Origin: Thinopyrum elongatum
Lineage: Eukaryota > Streptophyta > Magnoliopsida > Poales > Poaceae
DNA: 64,000 bases
NCBI GenBank assembly: GCA_011799875.1
Contig: CM022303.1
Span: forward strand, 423,702,483-423,766,482
Direction: 5' to 3'
This document shows, in pieces, positions 58,508 to 64,000 of the stretch. The notes under the pieces are model-generated. The model saw only the letters and a list, made by a program, of their open reading frames with translations, was not told the origin of the DNA and did not search any database. Position 1 is the first letter of the stretch, and every line of letters begins with the position of its first letter. Both the position numbers and the translations under genes were made by a program.

Positions 58508-58510
58508 AGT

Positions 58511-58523
58511 TGGTATCAGAGCC
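58511..58523 (+). promoter_or_regulatory. primer binding site (initiator-Met tRNA) of the outer Tekay element
   Basis: TGGTATCAGAGCC begins three bases after the LTR end. Confidence 0.85.
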
Positions 58524-58779
58524 GACTGCCTGTAGGAATCCCCTTTCCAACTCGTTGGCCGAAGTTGAGTCTAGTAACCGAAAATTGTTTTACTAACCTG
58601 GCTGTGTGGCTTACGGGCCCACGTCGCCAATTGGGTGGTATTAGGATCTTTTACTCCTCGATCTTTACTCTGGGACTCTGATCTCTCTTCTATTCGGGTT
58701 AAAATTTTACTAACTCCAACATTAGGCTCTCGTGCTCACGTCCAACCGGAGTTCTGAAAATATCCCCCCTTGCTTCAAG

Positions 58780-58877
58780 ATTTTGGGCCAGGTTCTGCTT
58801 ACAGGATCCTTTTATCGAGGGCACCCTGTGTTGTCACTTGCAGATTCCTCGCTCCGTCAGTTTTCTCCGACGTTGAT
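58780..58877 (+). pseudogene. 3' remnant of the accessory ORF in the outer Tekay element
   Basis: From GGATCCTTTTATCG (58804) the frame reads [10 protein letters not shown], then [13 protein letters not shown] and a TGA stop (58875-58877). This aligns codon for codon with the C-terminal tail of the 50181-50951 ORF (DPSATNVHRP, HLQLPRFSGFLRR). Similarity fades near 58780, where GTTCTGC still matches. The other roughly 220 codons and part of the leader are missing compared with the nested element. Confidence 0.65.
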
Positions 58878-59126
58878 GTAGCCTTTGCTATGTCTCGTTG
58901 TGTGCTTCCTTACCGCGTGCCTGCGCGCCGCCTAGTATGTCTAGCTTTTAATTTGCGCTGTTATGCTGTCCGCATGAACCCGACTTTGTGTATGGATCTG
59001 TATGTCTTAATCGACTACTGTTATGTATCTATTACACTGCTTAAAGTATTGTCGTGTTACATCATACTTGTCGCTAAACACTCGCAATTGCTTTTACTAA
59101 GCTACCCCCTGTTGATACTTAGCAGG

Positions 59127-62100
59127 ATGGTTAGACCAGGTGGTCGTGGTCGTGGTCGTGCCCCTGAACGTCCACCACCGCCAGACTATATGGCGGCTAT
59201 GATGCAACAGTTTGAGCTTAACCGCCAGTTCATGGTTGGAATCATGGCTCAGTTTCCGCATCAGAACAACCAGAACCAGAACCCAGCTTCAATAACTTTG
59301 ACAGAGTTTACGCGACTCAACCCAACGCAGTTTCGCAACTCTGACAAGCCACTGGATGCTGATGACTGGCTCCGCAACATCACTCACGAGATGGAGTCTG
59401 CTAATGTCGCCCCCGCCAACTTTGTCACCTTCGCGGCCTTTTTCTTAAAGGGCCCCGCTGCTCAATGGTGGGACACACACAAGCGTACTCTGCCTGTTGG
59501 AACAGTCATCACCTGGTATGAGTTCCAGGCTGCTTTCCGTACACGTTACATCCCTCAAGCAATTATGGAACGCATGAAGACCCAGTTCCGTAACCTCACC
59601 CAGGGCAATAAAACCGTCAAAGCTTATCAGCGGGAATTTCTTGATCTCTCCCGCTATGCTGAAGAAGACATCGCCACAGATGCTCGCAGACAGGAGAAGT
59701 TCCGTAATGGACTCCACCCTGACCTCAAGCTTGCACTAGCTGCTCAAGACATCAATGACTTCTCAACTCTAGTGAACAAGGCTATTCTTGTTGAGACCGC
59801 TCAGATGGAACACAAGGACTCGCAGAAGCGCTATCGTGATGCTGGCTCATCTTCGGGCTCAGCACCGAAGCGTAGAGTTTGGATTCCCAACAACGCGTTC
59901 CGTCCCAATACCTCTGCGCCAAAGAACAATGCTGCACCACGTCTGCCTCCTCCACCACCGAGGCCGTCAAAGGCTCAAGCTATTCAGAACAATGCCCCTC
60001 TTCGTCCTGAAGATGGTTTGTGTTTCAAGTGCCGCAAACCAGGCCACCAGGCTAAAGACTGCCGCCAGACTCAGAATCAGTTAGATTTTCCTCGTGCTGG
60101 CCGTGGATATGGCCGTGGCAACAATCAGACCCGCAACTATAATACTGGGTCTGCTTCACGTGGTCGTGGTCAGGCTTACAACATTGACATTGAAGAAGTC
60201 CAGGATCAACCTGCTACTGTGATGGGTACCCTTCTTGTTGACTCAGTACCTGCTTCTGTATTATTTGATTCAGGAGCATCGCATTCATTCATGTCTGAAG
60301 CATTTGCATTATCTCATGACATTGCATTCGAAAAGATGAACCTGCCAATAGTTGTCCATACCCCTGGAGGCCAATGTCAAACCACTATGATGGCACATAA
60401 TGCCCCTGTTGAAATCGAGGAATTTGAATTCCTAGCTTCCCCTATTATCCTGAAGTCTTCCACCATAGACCTCATACTCGGAATGGATTGGTTGAAAGCT
60501 CACATTGCTTCGATCAATTGTGCCACTAAAGTTATCCAACTTCTTCACCCCTCCGATGAGATAGTGAACTACACTGCCCGAATTACTCGAGACGCTGAAG
60601 CTGAGATATATGTTATGAATGCTTTGAACGCCTCACCTCTGGAAGGGATCGAGAACGTTCCTGTCGTTCGAGATTTTCCAGACGTCTTTCCAGAAGAACT
60701 TCCAGGCATACCCCCGGCTAGAGCTGTCGAGTTTGTCATTGACTTGAAGCCTGGCACCGTTCCTATTGCCAAGCGACCTTATAAGATGCCTCCGCATCAC
60801 CTTCTTGAGCTTAAGGAAGAAATTGACAGGTCACTTAAGAGTGGTTTCATCCGCCCCAGTTCCTCTGCTTGGGGAGCACCTTCACTCTTCGTTAAGAAGA
60901 AGGATGGAACTAACCGATTGGTTCAGGATTATCGGCCCATTAACCAAGCCACCATTCAGAATAAATATCCGCTTCCTCGGATCAATGATTTGTATGATCA
61001 ACTTACTGGATCATCGGTATTCTCTAAACTTGATTTGAGGTTGGGTTACCATCAGATCCGTGTTCGTGAAGAGGATATTCCGAAGACTGCATTTGTTACT
61101 CGCTATGGTTCTTATGAGTACACTGTAATGTCATTTGGCTTAACAAATGCTCCAGCCACATTCTCCCGATTGATGAATTATATCTTCATGGATTACCTCG
61201 ATAAATTCGTCGTGTTATATCTGGATGATATTCTGGTATATTCGAAGAATGAAGAAGAACATGCCGAACATCTTCGCCTTGTACTGGAAAGGCTGCGTGA
61301 ACACCAACTGTATGCCAAATATTCTAAATGTGAATTCTGGTTGACTGAAGTGACATATCTCGGCCATGTGATTTCGCAAGATGGCATCGCCGTTAACCCA
61401 GAACGAGTTCAGGCTATTCTTGACTGGACTCCTCCGAAGAATGTCAAGCAAGTCAGAAGTTTTCTCGGCCTTGCAAGCTATTGCCGTCGCTTTGTCGAGA
61501 ATTTCTCAAAGATTGCTAAGCCTTTAACTGATCTACTTCACAAGGGCGTTAAGTTTGAATGGACAGAAAAATGTCAGGAAAGTTTTCAAACACTCAAGGA
61601 CAAGCTAACTTCTGCTCCAGTTCTTGCTCCTCCAGATTCTCGCAAAGACTTTGTGATCTATTGTGACGCATCCCGTGAAGGATTAGGCTGTATCCTAATG
61701 CAAGAGCGTAAAGTGATTGCCTATGGCTCTCGTCAGTTGCGACCGCATGAAGAGAATTATCCGGTACATGATCTAGAACTAGCTGCTGTCATCTATGCAC
61801 TGCAGTTGTGGCGACATTATCTCCTCGGTAATCGTTGCGAGATATACACGGATCATAAAAGTCTGAAGTACTTGTTCACTCAGCCATCTCTGAACCTCCG
61901 TCAGCAAAGATGGATGGAGACCATTGCGGACTATGACTTGGGTATATCCTATACCCCTGGCAAGGCTAATGTGATGGCTGATGCGTTGAGCCGCAAATCC
62001 TATTGCTGCGAACTTGAGGTTCAGCTATAGCAACCCCTTCTGTATGAAGAGCTTCGAAAGCTAAATATCGAGATAGTTCCTCAAGGATACTTAAAAACCT

Positions 62101-63557
62101 TGGTTGTTGAACCAGACCTTGAGAAAGCTGTTAAGAGTGCACAAGCTAAAGATGCTGAAGTTGATCTGATGAAGAAAGATCTTCACCTTGAAAAGTACAG
62201 GGATTTCTCGCTGTCTGAAGATGGAACCTTGTATTTCAGAAACCGCATTGTCGTACCTCGCTTCGAACTTATGACTGACGAAGTCATGAAGGAGGCACAT
62301 GACACCCCATTGTCTATTCATCCGGGTAGCACCAAGATGTATCGTGATCTCCGTCAAAGGTACTGGTGGTCTAGAATGAAGCAGGACATTGCTCGTTATG
62401 TTGCTGAATGTGATGTGTGTCGTCGCGTTAAAGCAGAACATCAGAAGCCTGCTGGAATTCTGCAACCACTTCCTATTCCTTTATGGAAATGGGACAAGGT
62501 TCAGATGGATTTCATTACAGGACTTCCCAGGTCACAGAAGGGTCACGATGCTATTCTTGTCGTCGTCGACCAACTCTCCAAAGTTGCACACTTCCTGCCT
62601 GTCAAGGAGACGATCACTGCTAGTCAGTTAGCAGAATTATATATCTCCAGAATTGTTTCACTCCACGGTATTCCGAAAGAGATCAGTTCAGACCGTGGCA
62701 GCATATTCACCGGTCATTTCTGGGAAAGTTTTCAAAAGGCTATGGGAACTCATATCACCTGGAGTTCAGCTTATCATCCTCAATCCCAAGGCCAAGTCGA
62801 ACGAGTCAACCAAGTGCTTGAAGACATGCTACGAGCTTGTGTTGTTTCTTTCGGCAAGAAGTGGGAAGAATCTCTTCCATATGCCGAGTTCTCTTATAAC
62901 AACAGCTATCAAGCCAGCTTGAAAATGGCCCCCTTTGAAGTTCTATATGGATGTAAGTGTCGAACCCCTCTGAATTGGTCAGAAACTGGGGAACGACCTC
63001 TCGTGGGTCCAGATATTATTCAACACGCCGAAGAACAAGTCCGTATTGTCCGGGAAAACCTCAAAGCGGCTCAGGACCGCCAGAAGAGCAACTATGATCG
63101 CAAACGATGGGGTTTGACTTATCAACCTGGTGATCAAGCTTATCTTCGTGTCACCCCGATGAAAGGCACTCACCGTTTTGGAATCAAGGGCAAGCTAGCT
63201 CCGCGCTACATTGGTCCTTTCCGCATTATTGCTAGACGTGGTCAAGTGGCGTATAAATTGGATTTGCCGCCGCAATTCTCTCATATCCATGACGTCTTCC
63301 ATGTGTCGCAACTTCGTAAATGCTTCAAGGAATCTCCGCACCGAGCAGTGGATCACGAGATGCTCGAATTGCATGATGATCTATCTTATAAGGAGCATCC
63401 GATCCGCATCCTCGATGAAGCTGAACGTCGAACCCGTCAGAAGGTTACCAAGTTCCTCAAAGTGCAGTGGTCAAACCATACTGAAGATGAAGCCACTTGG
63501 GAACGCGAGGATCATCTTCGCAAGGAATACCCCGAACTTTTTCCTTCTACTTCTTAA
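59127..63557 (+). pseudogene. outer Tekay gag-pol polyprotein with one in-frame stop
   Basis: Start ATG 59127 ([16 protein letters not shown]), preceded by TTAGCAGG. The frame has 1477 codons with one TAG at 62028-62030 (codon 968), between RNase H and integrase, which most simply replaces a glutamine. Domains: gag (AAQWWDTH), zinc knuckle near 297 ([14 protein letters not shown]), protease near 378 ([10 protein letters not shown]), reverse transcriptase near 698 ([10 protein letters not shown]), RNase H ([19 protein letters not shown]), integrase after the stop ([29 protein letters not shown]) and chromodomain ([17 protein letters not shown]). Pol is nearly the same as in the nested element, while the gag N-terminus differs more. 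The stop would cost integrase and chromodomain. Confidence 0.92.
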
Positions 63558-63574
63558 TTCTCGGGACGAGAATT
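63556..63574 (+). promoter_or_regulatory. hairpin at the outer gag-pol stop
   Basis: AATTCTCG, loop GGA, CGAGAATT starts within the stop codon and precedes the polypurine tract. Confidence 0.6.
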
Positions 63575-63580
63575 CTTGTT

Positions 63581-63593
63581 AGTAGAGGAGATT
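63581..63593 (+). promoter_or_regulatory. polypurine tract of the outer Tekay element
   Basis: AGTAGAGGAGATT lies directly before the 3' LTR. Confidence 0.7.
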
Positions 63594-64000
63594 TGTAACA
63601 CCCCCAGTGGTTAACTACAGTAATCACCCTTTTGACAATGCCAAGTCAGCATCATTAACAGTGCATGATCATCATTTGCATCATAATGCTTTTCAACTCC
63701 TAAGTCAAAATTCAAATTTAAGTGAAAGTGGAAAATAAAAGTTGTTCAGATCCAGAAACAAAAATGTACATCATGTTGCAAATATTCCAGAGGCTATTCT
63801 AAAATTGAAACCAACATCATTGGAATTGGAAAAGTGACTCGAACAACCTCAAAGAGTGGATAAAGATAATATTTAATAACCATTTATTAAATCTAAAATA
63901 AATATGAAATTATATTTTGTCCAAACTAATTTTAGGTGTTTGTTAGGGAAATAAAGCATGGTATTTATGGACCAGGTCACATTGTTTACAAAATTCAATT
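63594..64000 (+). mobile_element. 3' LTR of the outer Tekay element, first 407 bases
   Basis: TGTAACACCCCCAGTGG matches 40168 onward with a few substitutions and small indels. The rest is outside the window. Confidence 0.92.

Larger units (their letters stand above)
40168..64000 (+). mobile_element. Tekay-type chromovirus gypsy (outer element), running past the window end
   Basis: The 5' LTR starts TGTAACACCCCC at 40168, is split by a nested relative at 41270-55575, and ends GGCGTCACA at 58507. Primer site, gag-pol and polypurine tract follow, and the 3' LTR starts at 63594 and continues beyond the window. Without the nested part the LTR is about 4.0 kb. The internal region is about 5.1 kb, roughly 750 bases shorter than in the nested relative because most of the accessory ORF is missing. 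Confidence 0.9.

Overview
The window looks like intergenic DNA from a large grass genome of the wheat/barley type (Triticeae). Almost all of it is nested LTR retrotransposons plus a CACTA transposon end, and no ribosomal, tRNA or microbial features are visible. The copia element (LTRs starting TGTTGGGG and ending CCTTCA when read on this strand, initiator-Met primer site) matches the Angela/WIS/BARE group. The gypsy elements are plant chromoviruses with long LTRs (Tekay type) and one Tat-type element with two RNase H domains. Family names come from recognition by eye, not from a database search.

Layout. 1-2917: 3' end and LTR of a gypsy-like element. 2918-6758: older LTR pieces in the opposite orientation, with a degraded coiled-coil CACTA-type ORF between them. 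6759 to about 10140: CACTA terminus with several kinds of subterminal tandem repeat. 10753-30533: one copia element on the minus strand (target duplication GGGGA). Its 5' LTR is split at 19391-30425 by a plus-strand Tekay-type gypsy (called Tekay-B here, target duplication ACTAA). 30539-33270: a small island that is not obviously transposon, with two related short genes arranged head to head, one intact and one broken. 33285-33618: a short LINE-like insertion. 33651-34939: an LTR cut by a Tat-type gypsy (34940-40167), which is itself cut by another Tekay-type gypsy (the outer element, from 40168 past the window end). The 5' LTR of the outer element carries a complete minus-strand relative (the nested element, 41270-55575, target duplication GCCGT) with an intact 1465-residue gag-pol.

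The insertion order can be read from the nesting: unknown LTR, then Tat, then outer Tekay, then nested Tekay on the right; CACTA or gene flank, then copia, then Tekay-B on the left. Each coding retrotransposon supplies gag, protease, reverse transcriptase, RNase H and integrase for its own copying. The two more complete Tekay-type elements also carry an extra ORF between primer site and gag. These extra ORFs, predicted by eye to share an alpha-beta-beta-beta-alpha (double-stranded-RNA-binding-like) core, are the most interesting candidates for an undescribed function. The outer element has lost nearly all of this ORF and keeps only its 3' tail.

Other points worth attention: a covarying hairpin just before the polypurine tract of all three Tekay elements, a four-copy motif with conserved spacing in their LTRs, a tract of strongly diverged sequence inside otherwise near-identical LTRs, and the inverted gene pair with minisatellites in both upstream regions.
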